Below, one piece after another: positions 26,327-36,563 of a stretch of DNA of 64,000 nucleotides. Source of the stretch: SG8-41 sp963699525 (GTDB lineage Bacteria > Pseudomonadota > Gammaproteobacteria > Burkholderiales > SG8-41). Under the pieces are notes generated by a model. It made no database searches. It was not told where the DNA came from and was given only the letters and a program-made list of their open reading frames with translations. Both the position numbers and the translations under genes were made by a program. Where the stretch lies: NCBI GenBank assembly GCA_963699525.1, contig CAVOUI010000004.1:186001-250000 (forward strand), in the 5' to 3' direction. Each line of letters begins with the position of its first letter. The stretch's first letter is position 1.

Positions 26327-27880
26327 CTACTTGGGCCTGAACTCGTGCGCGAAGGTGCGCTCGTCCGCGCGCGCTTCGTAAACGATGCCGCGCCGCGCCG
26401 CCCACAGGTTGTGCTGATGATAGAGCGGGATGATGCCGAGATCGCCGACGCCGAGCTCAGTGGCCTCCCGCAGCAGCCGCTCGCGGTTGAAATCGTTCAC
26501 CGTGGCGAGCGCCTGCTCGAGCACCGCGTCGAGCTTCGGGTTGGAATAGCGGCCGCGGTTTGCCGCTCCCATGCCTTTCTCCTTGTTGAAGGTCGCGAGC
26601 AGCGCCTTCAGGGGCGAGGAGGCTTCCATGGTCTCCGCCCCCCAGCCGACCAGCATGAAACTGAACTCGAGCTTCGAGCCGCGCGAGAAGTAGACCGAGG
26701 CGGGCATCGCATCCACGCGCGTCTGGATGCCGACGCGCGCCAGCATCTGCGCGATCGCCTGCGCAATCTGCTCGTCGTTGACGTAACGGTTGTTCGGGGC
26801 GTGCAGCGTCAGCCCGAAGCCGTCCGGGTAGCCGGCCTCGGCGAGGAGCTTCTTCGCGCCATCCGGATCGTACCGCTCGGGCTTCAAAGCCGGCGTGTGG
26901 CCGAAGAAGCCTGCCGGCATGAGCTGCCCGGTCGCGACGGCGGCGCCCTCCATGACGCGCTCGACCAGCGCTTGGCGGTTGATGGCCTTGGACATGGCAC
27001 GACGCACCCGCAGGTCCCTGAGTGGATTCTTCGCCAGCGGCTTGCCCGCCTTGTCGGTGGCGAACGGCGTCTTCTCGCGCGCGGTGTCGAGGTGGAGGTA
27101 CATGAGGCGCACTGACACGGTGCGGAAGATGGACAGTTCCTTGTTGCTGGCGAGCTTCGCGAGGTCGGTCGTGGGCACGTTCTCGATCGCGCCCACTTCG
27201 CCCGCGAGGAGCGAGGCCACGCGCGTGGGATCGGAGGTGATGATGCGGAACGTCACGCGCTCCCAGGGCGCCACGGGACCCCAGTAGGCGTCGTTGCGCG
27301 CGAGCTCGATGCGGTCGCCCTTCCGCCAGCGCACGAACTTGAACGGCCCGGTGCCGACCGCGGCTTTGCCGGTATTGAAATCGTCGGTGGTCGCGGTGGC
27401 CGCCGCTTTCGAGGAGACGATCATGACCGTGCTCATGTCCGTCGGCATCTGGGGATAGGGCGCCGCGCTCTTCAGCCGCAGCGTCCACGGGTCCACCACG
27501 ATCGTCTCGGTGACCTGCTTGGTGTAGGTGGTAAAGGGCGAGGGACTGTTCGGCACGTTCGGGATGCGATCGAGCGAGAACACCACGTCGGCGGCGGTAA
27601 AGATCGAACCGTCGTGGAAGCGCACGCCCTTGCGCAGCCGGAATTCCCAGGTGGTCTCGTCCACCGCGCGCCACGACTCGGCAAGCCCGGGCTTGATCCT
27701 GCCGCCCGGCTCCTTCATCACCAGTGTATCGAACACGTGAGCGGCGATATTGTTGTTGGGCGTGAGGTTGTGGAAGTGCGGATCCATCGAGGTCACGTCG
27801 CCGCCGAGGGCTATGCTCAGGTCGGCGGCCGGCACGGCGAGCGAGAAGATGAAGAGCGGGACGGCGGCGAGCCTGATCAT
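26327..27880 (-). CDS. Peptide-type ABC transporter receptor 1 (DppA/SBP_bac_5)
   Basis: 517 residues from the ATG at 27880, chosen for GGGAGGAGAAGTTC directly upstream. The signal peptide is MIRLAAVPLFIFSLAVPAA. The SBP family 5 fold shows LGGDVTSMDPHFHN, FHDGSIFTAADVVFSLDRIP, GTGPFKFVRWRKGDRIEL and GRYSNPKLDAVLEQAL. It is a tandem paralogue of the following gene, with different binding-pocket segments, so the two may feed different ligands to the same permeases. It is divergent from the M20 deacylase; the 102-base gap must contain both promoters. Confidence 0.92.
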   Translation of the reverse strand: MIRLAAVPLFIFSLAVPAADLSIALGGDVTSMDPHFHNLTPNNNIAAHVFDTLVMKEPGGRIKPGLAESWRAVDETTWEFRLRKGVRFHDGSIFTAADVVFSLDRIPNVPNSPSPFTTYTKQVTETIVVDPWTLRLKSAAPYPQMPTDMSTVMIVSSKAAATATTDDFNTGKAAVGTGPFKFVRWRKGDRIELARNDAYWGPVAPWERVTFRIITSDPTRVASLLAGEVGAIENVPTTDLAKLASNKELSIFRTVSVRLMYLHLDTAREKTPFATDKAGKPLAKNPLRDLRVRRAMSKAINRQALVERVMEGAAVATGQLMPAGFFGHTPALKPERYDPDGAKKLLAEAGYPDGFGLTLHAPNNRYVNDEQIAQAIAQMLARVGIQTRVDAMPASVYFSRGSKLEFSFMLVGWGAETMEASSPLKALLATFNKEKGMGAANRGRYSNPKLDAVLEQALATVNDFNRERLLREATELGVGDLGIIPLYHQHNLWAARRGIVYEARADERTFAHEFRPK

Positions 27881-27982
27881 GAACTTCTCCTCCCGGGCGG
27901 GGAACGCGATCAAGCATAGCGTAGTTTGACAGCGGCGTGCGCGCTACCTATGCTCGGTCCTCCCTCACTCCCGCGAGCGATC

Positions 27983-29161
27983 ATGCCACCCGGTTCCGCG
28001 AGGCGTACCTCGAGCGTGGAGATGCTGCGCCGCCTCATCGCGTTTCCGACGGTGAGCCGCGATTCGAATCTCGAGCTGATCCGGTTCGTGCGCGGCATTC
28101 TCGAGCCGTACGGAGCGGAGATCCGGCTCACTCACGACGCGGCGAAGCGCAAGGCCAACCTGTTCGCCACACTCGGCCCGCGCGGAGAGGGCGGCATCCT
28201 CCTCTCCGGCCACACCGATGTCGTGCCGGTCGAGGGCCAGGCGTGGGATACCGATCCGTTCGAGCTGGTCGAGAAGGACGGCCGGCTCTACGGTCGCGGA
28301 ACGTGCGACATGAAAGGCTTCATCGCCTGCGTGCTGGCGCTCGTCCCGGAATTCATGGAGCGCGGCTTGAGGACGCCCCTGCATCTCGCGTTTTCCTACG
28401 ACGAGGAGGTCGGCTGCATCGGAGTGGGCCGGCTGATCGCGGACCTCCGGCAGGCCGGGATCCGGCCGCGCTCGTGCATCGTCGGCGAGCCGACGGAGAT
28501 GCGCCCGGTGATCGCTCACAAGGGCAAGAAGGGTTTTCGCTGCACCGTGCGCGGGCTCGCCGGGCATTCGGCCTACGCGCCGCTTGGCGTCAACGCGGTC
28601 GAGTTCGCTGCAGAAGCAGTCGCGTTCCTGAAGGGACTGGCGCGGCGGCACCGCGACCAGGGACCCTACGATCGCGGCTTCGACATCGCGCACACCACGG
28701 TGCACACCGGCGTCATCCGCGGCGGCACGGCGCTGAACGTGATTCCGCACGAATGCGCGTTCGACTTCGAGTTCCGCCACCTGCCGGGCGACGATCCGGA
28801 GCGGTTACTGCATGAATTCTCGGACTACGTAAGGAGCCGGCTCGAGCCCGAGATGCGCGCGGTGCACCCTGAGGCGGGCTTCACCATCGAGCCGCTGTCG
28901 GAAATTCCGACGCTCGATACGCGGTCCGAAGCCGAGGTCGTGGCGCTTGCCCAGGAGTTCTCCGGCAGCGGCGAGATCGGGAAGGTCTCGTTCGCGACCG
29001 AGGGCTCGCAGTTCCAGCGCGCCGGCATTCCGACGGTGGTGTGCGGCCCGGGCTCGATCGCGCAGGCGCACAAGCCCAACGAGTACGTCACGCTCGATCA
29101 GATTGCGCGCTGCGACGATTTTCTCCGCCGGCTGGCGCACCGCATTTGCGCGAAGCATTAG
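27983..29161 (+). CDS. argE: M20 family deacylase, acetylornithine deacetylase-like (ArgE)
   Basis: 392 residues from ATG 27983; ATG 27950 and TTG 27926 are possible longer starts with no better ribosome site. Di-zinc ligands of the M20 family are all present: the His of SGHTDVVPV, the Asp of GRGTCDMKG, the EE of YDEEVGCIG, the Glu of VGEPTEM and the His of AQAHKPNEYV. The lid domain (about residues 170-280) carries GLAGHSAYAP and VNAVEFAAEAV, as in ArgE. Deacylation of N-acetylornithine or of N-acyl amino acids and dipeptides are all possible. The divergent peptide-type importer makes a catabolic N-acyl-amino-acid role plausible. Confidence 0.8.
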   Translation: MPPGSARRTSSVEMLRRLIAFPTVSRDSNLELIRFVRGILEPYGAEIRLTHDAAKRKANLFATLGPRGEGGILLSGHTDVVPVEGQAWDTDPFELVEKDGRLYGRGTCDMKGFIACVLALVPEFMERGLRTPLHLAFSYDEEVGCIGVGRLIADLRQAGIRPRSCIVGEPTEMRPVIAHKGKKGFRCTVRGLAGHSAYAPLGVNAVEFAAEAVAFLKGLARRHRDQGPYDRGFDIAHTTVHTGVIRGGTALNVIPHECAFDFEFRHLPGDDPERLLHEFSDYVRSRLEPEMRAVHPEAGFTIEPLSEIPTLDTRSEAEVVALAQEFSGSGEIGKVSFATEGSQFQRAGIPTVVCGPGSIAQAHKPNEYVTLDQIARCDDFLRRLAHRICAKH

Positions 29162-29183
29162 CGGGACGCCGTGACGCGGGGGG

Positions 29184-30743
29184 CTATCTGCCGAGCCCAG
29201 CGGCGCGCAACGCATCCAGCAGGCTCGGCGGCGGAATTGTGAAGTCCTGGTCGAGGGGGGAGACACCGGCCGCGATGCTCGGCGTCCCGATGACCTCCCG
29301 GTAGCTCTGCCCGATCCGGCGTGCCAGTGCCGGGTTGATGTCCATCGGTATGCCGGAAAGCGGCTTCAGCTCGATGACGTGGGCGTCGGCGGGCGCGAAT
29401 AGCAGCAGGTTCATGCCGGCTCCGAAGGGGCCCGCGATGACCTCTGCGTCCGCCGCGAGCGCCAGCTGCTGCCGGATGGTGAGCGTTCCCGGGTCGATGA
29501 CTTCGAAGCCCTGCCGCGCGAGCAGCGCCGCGAGATCGCTTTCGTTCAGCACGCGCCGCCAGCGGGCCGCGCGGCGCGTGAGGTAGAGGCGGCGGCGGGG
29601 GCGGCCGGGGGCCGAATGACCGGGAACGCCGAGCCGCCGCCTGAGGAAATCGATTATTCCCGGCACCCAGAACGCCGCCGGGCCGACTGCGCAGAACGGC
29701 ATCATCGGTGCCCACAGCCTCGTGAACCGCGCCAGGCGCCCGCCGCGCAGCCGCAGCAGGCGCGAATCTTCGATGCCCATCAGCTCGAGGCATTCGAGCT
29801 GGCTCGCGCCGATGTTCTCGCCCACGACCAGTGGAACGCCCTCGAGTCCCGGCGTGGATTCCACCAGCGCGAGCCGCGCCAGGTGATTCAGCACCCAGTG
29901 CCCGAAGTTCGAGTGGTTTCCGATCAGCACCCCTTGCGCGTACTCGTCCACGCCGTCGAAGCCGGTCACGAGCGAGCGCGGGCCGGTAACCGGCATCGTC
30001 CGGGCGTCCTCGAAACCTCTTACCTTGTCGGGTTTGCGCGGATTGAACACGAAGAAGTCGAGACAGGTTCTCCCGTCCTCCGTCGCCGGCACAAAGGACA
30101 GGCCGAGCACCGCTCCACGTTCGATCTGTGCTACCTGCGCCGGAATCCTGTCGTTTGTCGCAGCTGCGGAAAGCCCTTCCGGGCGGTTTGACGTCATGGG
30201 CTCGAGCGCGAATCCGGAATGTCCGGCTGCCGCCGGCGACACGAGGTCGAAGCACTCGACCGGCACCTTCGATAGGCGCCAGGCCCGGATTTCTCTTCGC
30301 GCCGACCCGGGGGTCGCCGGAGGTCCGGTTTCCAGCGCGCTGCGAAAGCTTGCCATCGCTTCCTGCGGCCGGCCGAGTTCGAGCAGCGCGGCACCGCGGC
30401 AGAGCAGCGCTTCCGCGAAATCGGGCTTGATCGCGAGCGCGCGATCGCAGCTCGCCAGCGCGCCGGCGAACGAGCCGATCTCCATTTGGCAGTTGGCGAG
30501 GCGCAGGTGAGCCGCGGCGTCTCCGGGGTCGAGCTCCGCGAGGCGCTCGAAGCACGCCGTTGCGTCGGGATATTGATTGAGGTCGAGGCAGACGACGGCG
30601 AGATTGTTGAGCACGCTCGGCCGGTCCGGCGCCAGAGCGAGCGCTTCGCGGTAAAGATTCGCGGCGGCGCGCAGGTCCCCGCGCTGCTGCGCCGCCAGCG
30701 CGGACTCGAACAGCGTGCGTGCTTTGTCCTGGCTTGACTTCAG
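29184..30743 (-). CDS. TPR protein with GT61 (DUF563) glycosyltransferase domain
   Basis: About 519 residues if started at the CTG at 30743. The N-terminal three to four TPR units (LFESALAAQQRGDLRAAANL onward) end near residue 130. The C-terminal part from about residue 220 is a GT61/DUF563 domain with GNHSNFGHWVLNHLARLALV, the LTRRAARWRRVLNE segment, and FGAGMNLLLFAPADAHVIEL near the end. Such enzymes take part in capsule, O-antigen or exopolysaccharide synthesis. No ATG, GTG or TTG precedes the first TPR unit in this frame. The reading frame overlaps the end of the ABC ATPase gene as CTGA, so either CTG is used or a base is missing. No other polysaccharide gene is nearby. Confidence 0.75.
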   Translation of the reverse strand: MKSSQDKARTLFESALAAQQRGDLRAAANLYREALALAPDRPSVLNNLAVVCLDLNQYPDATACFERLAELDPGDAAAHLRLANCQMEIGSFAGALASCDRALAIKPDFAEALLCRGAALLELGRPQEAMASFRSALETGPPATPGSARREIRAWRLSKVPVECFDLVSPAAAGHSGFALEPMTSNRPEGLSAAATNDRIPAQVAQIERGAVLGLSFVPATEDGRTCLDFFVFNPRKPDKVRGFEDARTMPVTGPRSLVTGFDGVDEYAQGVLIGNHSNFGHWVLNHLARLALVESTPGLEGVPLVVGENIGASQLECLELMGIEDSRLLRLRGGRLARFTRLWAPMMPFCAVGPAAFWVPGIIDFLRRRLGVPGHSAPGRPRRRLYLTRRAARWRRVLNESDLAALLARQGFEVIDPGTLTIRQQLALAADAEVIAGPFGAGMNLLLFAPADAHVIELKPLSGIPMDINPALARRIGQSYREVIGTPSIAAGVSPLDQDFTIPPPSLLDALRAAGLGR

Positions 30744-31474
30744 TGGTGCAGGATCTTCGACAGGAACTGCTGCGCGCGCTCGGAGCGGGGCTTGCCGAAG
30801 AAGTCTTCCTTCTTCGCGTCCTCGGCGATCCGCCCCTCGTCCATGAAGATCACGCGATGGGCGACCTTGCGCGCGAAGCCCATCTCGTGGGTCACGCACA
30901 TCATGGTCATGCCTTCGAGCGCGAGCTCGACCATGACGTCGAGCACCTCGTTGATCATCTCCGGGTCGAGCGCCGAGGTGGGCTCGTCGAACAGCATCGC
31001 GATCGGATCCATCGCGAGCCCGCGCGCAATCGCGACGCGCTGTTGCTGACCCCCCGAGAGCTCGCCCGGAAATTTGCGCGCGTGGGTCTCGATCCCGACG
31101 CGCTTGAGCAGCGCCATGGACTTGGCCGTTGCTTCCGCCGTGCCCCGGCCGAGCACTCTCACCTGCGCGAGGTTGAGATTGTCGATTACCGACATGTGCG
31201 GAAAGAGCTCGAAGTGCTGGAATACCATGCCGATCTTCGAGCGCAATCTCGGCAGGTTGGTCTCCTTCGCGCCGACGGACTCGCCATTGACGATGATCTC
31301 GCCCTGCTGAAAGGGCTCGAGGCCGTTCACGCACTTGATGAGGGTGGACTTGCCGGAGCCGGAGGGCCCGCATACCACGACCACTTCGCCTTTCTCGACC
31401 CGGGTGGTGCAGTCCTTGAGCACCTGGAAGGCGCCGTACCACTTGCTGACGTTCCTGAATTCGATCATCGGCAT
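30740..31474 (-). CDS. gltL: Polar amino acid ABC transporter ATPase (GltL/GlnQ type)
   Basis: 244 residues. Walker A is GPSGSGKSTLIK, the Q-loop lies in GMVFQHFELFPHM, the signature is LSGGQQQRVAIARGL, Walker B is PIAMLFDEPTSALDPE, and the switch His is in VTHEM. The C terminus (KILHH) overlaps the following TPR/GT61 gene by four bases. It energises uptake by the two permeases encoded upstream. Members with this gene order (receptor, two permeases, ATPase) usually import glutamate and aspartate, which fits the divergent aspartate ammonia-lyase gene. Confidence 0.94.
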   Translation of the reverse strand: MPMIEFRNVSKWYGAFQVLKDCTTRVEKGEVVVVCGPSGSGKSTLIKCVNGLEPFQQGEIIVNGESVGAKETNLPRLRSKIGMVFQHFELFPHMSVIDNLNLAQVRVLGRGTAEATAKSMALLKRVGIETHARKFPGELSGGQQQRVAIARGLAMDPIAMLFDEPTSALDPEMINEVLDVMVELALEGMTMMCVTHEMGFARKVAHRVIFMDEGRIAEDAKKEDFFGKPRSERAQQFLSKILHH

Positions 31475-31504
31475 ACCGGATCTCCGAAAGCGAAAGCCAA
31501 TGTG

Positions 31505-32197
31505 TTATTTGATGATCGCGATGCGCAGCTGCAGGCGCTTCACCAGCCAGGACAGCGTGTACGAGATGACGAAATACACGGCCGCCGCGAATAGGTACAT
31601 CTCGACCAGCCGCCCGTCGCGCTGCGCGATCCGGGCGGCGGCGCCCAGGAAGTCGGTGATGGACAGCACGTACACGAGCGACGTGTCCTGGAACAGGATG
31701 ATGGTCTGCGTCAACAGCACCGGCAGCATGTTGCGGAAGGCCTGCGGCAGGACGATGTTGCCCATGGTCTGCCAGTAGTTGAGGCCCAGCGCGTGCCCTG
31801 CCCACACCTGGCCGCGGGCGACGCTCTGGATGCCGGCGCGCATGATTTCGGCGTAGTAGGCGGCCTCGAACAGCGTAAAGGTGACGACGGACGACCAGAA
31901 GGCGCCGACCTGGATCGGCTGCCCCGCACCGATGACCCACCCGCCGATCCACGGCACCAGGAAATAGAACCAGAAGATCACCAGCACCAGAGGCACCGAG
32001 CGCATCAGGTTGACGTAAATCGCCGCCGGCACGTTGAGGATGCGGTGGCTGGAAAGCCGCATCATTGCCAGCAGCGTCCCGAACACGATTCCGCCCGTCA
32101 TCGCCATTGCGGTCAACGTCAGCGTGAACGTCATCCCCTCCTTAAAAAGGTACGGGAGGGAGCGCTCGATGACGTCGAAATCGAAGCCGGAAAACAT
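31505..32197 (-). CDS. gltK: Amino acid ABC transporter permease (GltK type)
   Basis: 230 residues from the ATG at 32197, which overlaps the stop of the previous permease as TGATG. There are five membrane segments. The EAA loop contains AAYYAEIMRAGIQSVARGQ, and LGLNYWQTMGNIVLPQAFRN matches the His/Glu/Gln-type permease family. The C-terminal SITDFLGAA and VYFVISYTLSWLVKRLQ segments are typical. It pairs with the GltJ-type permease to form the heterodimeric membrane channel. Confidence 0.93.
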   Translation of the reverse strand: MFSGFDFDVIERSLPYLFKEGMTFTLTLTAMAMTGGIVFGTLLAMMRLSSHRILNVPAAIYVNLMRSVPLVLVIFWFYFLVPWIGGWVIGAGQPIQVGAFWSSVVTFTLFEAAYYAEIMRAGIQSVARGQVWAGHALGLNYWQTMGNIVLPQAFRNMLPVLLTQTIILFQDTSLVYVLSITDFLGAAARIAQRDGRLVEMYLFAAAVYFVISYTLSWLVKRLQLRIAIIK

Positions 32198-32955
32198 CAA
32201 TGTCCCGCCATCGGCGCTCCGCCGGCACTGATGAGGCCGGGAACGGCGACCCGCTTCTCGACGTAACGCATGCCGAAGACCACGACCAGGGTGACGAGAA
32301 TGTAGATGATCGTCGCCGCGGTGAAGGCCTCGAATACCTGAAAGGTGAATTCCTGCATCGAGCGAGCGCGGGCGGTGAGTTCGACCAGCCCGATGGTCAG
32401 CGCCACCGCAGAGTTTTTGATGATGTTCATGAACTCGGAGGTGAGCGGCGGCAGGATGATGCGGAACGCCTGCGGCAGCAACACGTAGCGATAGGTCTGG
32501 TGCAGCTTGAGTCCCAGCGCCGTCCCCGCCATGCGCTGGCCGCGCGGCAGCGACTGGATGCCCGCGCGCACCTGCTCGGCAACGCGGGCGGAGGTGTAGA
32601 AGCCGAGGCAGAACACCGCGGGCCAGAACGACGCCCACGGCGGCACCATTTGCTTCATCGCGTCGCCGAGCGCCGTCGGCAGCAGCTCCGGCAGCACGAA
32701 GTACCACAGGAACATCTGGACCAGCAGCGGAATGTTGCGGAAGAACTCGACGTAGGCGTTGCCGAGGCGCACCGCCCATGCGACCGGCGTCGTGCGCAGC
32801 GTGCCGACGATGGAACCGAATGCCAGCGCAATGGCCCACGCGAGAAGCGCCGTCGCGAGCGTCCAGCCCAGCCCCGAGACGAGCCACCACAGGTAGATGC
32901 CTGCGCCGTCGGGCGCCGGCTGCCAGAAGATGCCCCAGTTCCAGTTGTACTTCAC
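32197..32955 (-). CDS. gltJ: Amino acid ABC transporter permease (GltJ type)
   Basis: 252 residues. It begins MKYNWNWGIFWQ, like GltJ proteins, with five to six transmembrane helices. The conserved NAYVEFFRNIPLLVQMFLWY segment and the EAA loop (ARVAEQVRAGIQSLPRGQRM, then ALGLKLHQTYRYVLLPQAFR) are present. It overlaps gltK by one base and starts 76 bases after the receptor stop. It forms the permease dimer with GltK. Confidence 0.94.
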   Translation of the reverse strand: MKYNWNWGIFWQPAPDGAGIYLWWLVSGLGWTLATALLAWAIALAFGSIVGTLRTTPVAWAVRLGNAYVEFFRNIPLLVQMFLWYFVLPELLPTALGDAMKQMVPPWASFWPAVFCLGFYTSARVAEQVRAGIQSLPRGQRMAGTALGLKLHQTYRYVLLPQAFRIILPPLTSEFMNIIKNSAVALTIGLVELTARARSMQEFTFQVFEAFTAATIIYILVTLVVVFGMRYVEKRVAVPGLISAGGAPMAGH

Positions 32956-33031
32956 ATTTCCGGTCCGTCAAGCAAAACGGGGGACCCTTCCGTCCCCCGT
33001 TCCGTGGCTCGCGGCGCGCCGGGCGTGCCGG

Positions 33032-33943
33032 TTACTGATAATCCTTGGGATCGCCCGAGTCGGTCGGGTTCGCCACGACTTTCTTGAACGGGGCGCTCAT
33101 CGGCACGTTCAGATTGATGCCTTTGGGCGGCGTGGGCTGCAGGAACCACTTGTTGTAGATCTTGTTGATCTCCCCGCTCTTGTAGAGCGCGTTGATCGCG
33201 CCGTTCACGACCTTCTTGAACTCGACATCATCCTTGCGCAGCATGATGCCGTACGGCTCGACCGTCAGCGCATCCGCGGAGATCACCCACTCCGATGGAT
33301 TCTTGGAGTTCGCAACCAGGCTGTAGAGCAGGATGTCGTCCATGAAGAACGCCACCGCGCGGCCCGTCTCCACCGTCAGGAACGCTTCCGCATGATCCTT
33401 GGCGGCGATGATGTTCATGCCGAGCTTCTTCTCGACGTTGATCTCGGTCGCGTTCTTGATGTTGGTCGTGCCGGAGGTCGAGACGACGGTCTTGCCCTTG
33501 AGGTCGTCGACGGTCTTCAGGTTCGACGCCTTCTTGGACACGAAGCGGTTGGCGGTCACGAAGTGCGTCGTCGCAAACCACACCTGTTTCTGGCGCTCGA
33601 GGTTATTGGTGGTCGAGCCGCACTCGAGGTCGATGGTGCCGTTCGCCATCAACGGAATGCGCGTGGCCGAGGTCACCGGGTTGAGCTTGATGTCGATCTT
33701 CGGCATCTTGAGCTGGGCCTTGATCGCGTCCACTATCTTGTAGCAGATGTCCATCGCGTAGCCCACGACCTGCTGCTTGTCGTCGTAATAGGAGAACGGA
33801 ATGGAGGTGTCGCGGTGGCCGAGCGTGATGGTGCCGGTGCTCTTGATCTTCTGGAGCGTGCCGCCGGGTTGCTGGGCCTGCACGGCGCCGGCGAGGGCGC
33901 CCGCGGTGAAGAGCGCGGCGAACAGTTTGGCGAATCGATTCAT
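33032..33943 (-). CDS. gltI: Glutamate/aspartate periplasmic binding protein (GltI type)
   Basis: 303 residues from the ATG at 33943 with a GGGGGACC ribosome site. The signal peptide is FAKLFAALFTAGALAGAVQA. The SBP family 3 fold shows TITLGHRDTSIPFSYYDD, LECGSTTNNLERQKQVWF, the hinge segment VVSTSGTTNIKNATEIN and the C-terminal NKIYNKWFLQPTPPKGINLN. These sequences match the GltI group, which binds glutamate and aspartate. First gene of the gltIJKL operon, divergent from aspA, with a good sigma-70-like promoter upstream. Confidence 0.93.
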   Translation of the reverse strand: MNRFAKLFAALFTAGALAGAVQAQQPGGTLQKIKSTGTITLGHRDTSIPFSYYDDKQQVVGYAMDICYKIVDAIKAQLKMPKIDIKLNPVTSATRIPLMANGTIDLECGSTTNNLERQKQVWFATTHFVTANRFVSKKASNLKTVDDLKGKTVVSTSGTTNIKNATEINVEKKLGMNIIAAKDHAEAFLTVETGRAVAFFMDDILLYSLVANSKNPSEWVISADALTVEPYGIMLRKDDVEFKKVVNGAINALYKSGEINKIYNKWFLQPTPPKGINLNVPMSAPFKKVVANPTDSGDPKDYQ

Positions 33944-33968
33944 GGTGGTCCCCCTAGGAAGGACATAA

Positions 33969-33997
33969 AATCTAGCCCATCGGCTGTGCCTTGTCCA
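33969..33997 (-). promoter_or_regulatory. Sigma-70-like promoter of the gltI operon
   Basis: On the minus strand, TGGACA (33997-33992), a 17-base spacer and TAGATT (33974-33969) give one and two mismatches to the consensus boxes. The ATG lies 26 bases beyond. No second promoter was recognised for the divergent aspA in the 166-base gap. Confidence 0.5.
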
Positions 33998-34109
33998 GCG
34001 CGCCGGGGCGCCGCATGAAACGCGCCCTGCGACCGGCAAGCAGGCGCCGCCGCCCGGACTGCCTGTCATAACGGTTGAGGTGCACATCGGGTTTACCGGA
34101 GGAGTCACC

Positions 34110-35535
<1,426 letters not shown>

Positions 35536-35558
35536 GGGCGGAGGGATGAGGAATTGAG

Positions 35559-36428
35559 TCACGCCATTGTCAGGAAGTCTTCGATGATGCGCGCGAGCCG
35601 CTGCGGCTGGTCGTGGTGCATCATGTGGCCCGCGTTGTCGAGCTCGATCTCGCGGCGGTTGCGGAAGGCGCCCCTGCGCTCGGCCAGCTCCTCCGGCGCG
35701 TACTTCATGCGCGCGGGAATGTCCGATTGCTTTCCCGAGACGAGCAGCACGGGGGCGGTGACCCTCCGCCAGCACGCGATCGCCTCCTCGACGCGGAAGA
35801 GGTAAGGATTGACGAGCTTGTGCCGCGGATCGCTCGCCAGCACGACTTCTCCGGTGTCGAGCCGTTTCGCCCAGTGCCGCGCGAGGAACTCTGCCTGTTC
35901 CTCCGTCAGCCTGGGATTCTTCTTCCGCAGGCGCGCGGCGACCTCCTCAAACGACCGGTAGGGCTTGAAACCCGGCGCGTCCCTCAGCTGGTCCAGCCAG
36001 TGCACGTAGCGCAGAGGCGCCTGGTCCGGCGGATGCCGCATGAGACCCAGTCCTTCGAGTGAGACCAGGCGCGCGACGCGGTCCGGCCGGATGCCTGCGT
36101 AGACCGAGCCGATGACGCCACCCATGCTATGGCCCACGAGCCGCACCGGCTCGTGCGGCTGGTAGTGCTCGAGGAGAGCGTCCAGGTCGGCGTAGTAGTC
36201 GGGAAACCAGTAGCCTTCGCGCGCCCACTCGGTCAAGCCGAAGCCGCGCCAGTCGGGAGCGATGGCGCACCACTCGCGCGCAAGGGCGTCCACCAGGAAC
36301 TGGAACGACGCGGAAACGTCCATCCAGCCGTGCAGCAGAATGAGCGGCGGCGCTGCGGCATCACCCCAGATGCGCACGTGGTAACGCAATCCGCGGATTG
36401 AATGAAATTCGGAGCGGCTCGCTTTCAT
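35559..36428 (-). CDS. Alpha/beta hydrolase
   Basis: 289 residues, single alpha/beta hydrolase fold with no signal peptide. The oxyanion region is LILLHGWMD, the nucleophile elbow is GHSMGG (Ser near residue 99), a cap domain follows (about residues 135-215), and the catalytic His is in DNAGHMMHHDQP. It resembles epoxide hydrolase or haloalkane dehalogenase-like and esterase-like members; the substrate is unknown. It is convergent with aspA across a 23-base gap containing part of a GGGATGA-type repeat. Confidence 0.85.
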   Translation of the reverse strand: MKASRSEFHSIRGLRYHVRIWGDAAAPPLILLHGWMDVSASFQFLVDALAREWCAIAPDWRGFGLTEWAREGYWFPDYYADLDALLEHYQPHEPVRLVGHSMGGVIGSVYAGIRPDRVARLVSLEGLGLMRHPPDQAPLRYVHWLDQLRDAPGFKPYRSFEEVAARLRKKNPRLTEEQAEFLARHWAKRLDTGEVVLASDPRHKLVNPYLFRVEEAIACWRRVTAPVLLVSGKQSDIPARMKYAPEELAERRGAFRNRREIELDNAGHMMHHDQPQRLARIIEDFLTMA

Positions 36429-36563
36429 GCCTGGGGTTGGCGCCGGAGCGAAAAGGCCGAATGGTGAGGCGGGAAGCCCGGGACGTCAATTTCCGTTTGC
36501 TGGAGCCTATTATTGAGATAGGCTCCCGATTCCGGCAACGCGCCGGATCCCGCCCCGCATCCT

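Noticed and set aside
29184..31952. A 922-codon frame joining the transporter region and the GT61 protein
   Set aside because: The first 400 codons are the wrong frame of gltK and gltL. Only the part after 30743 carries TPR and GT61 motifs.
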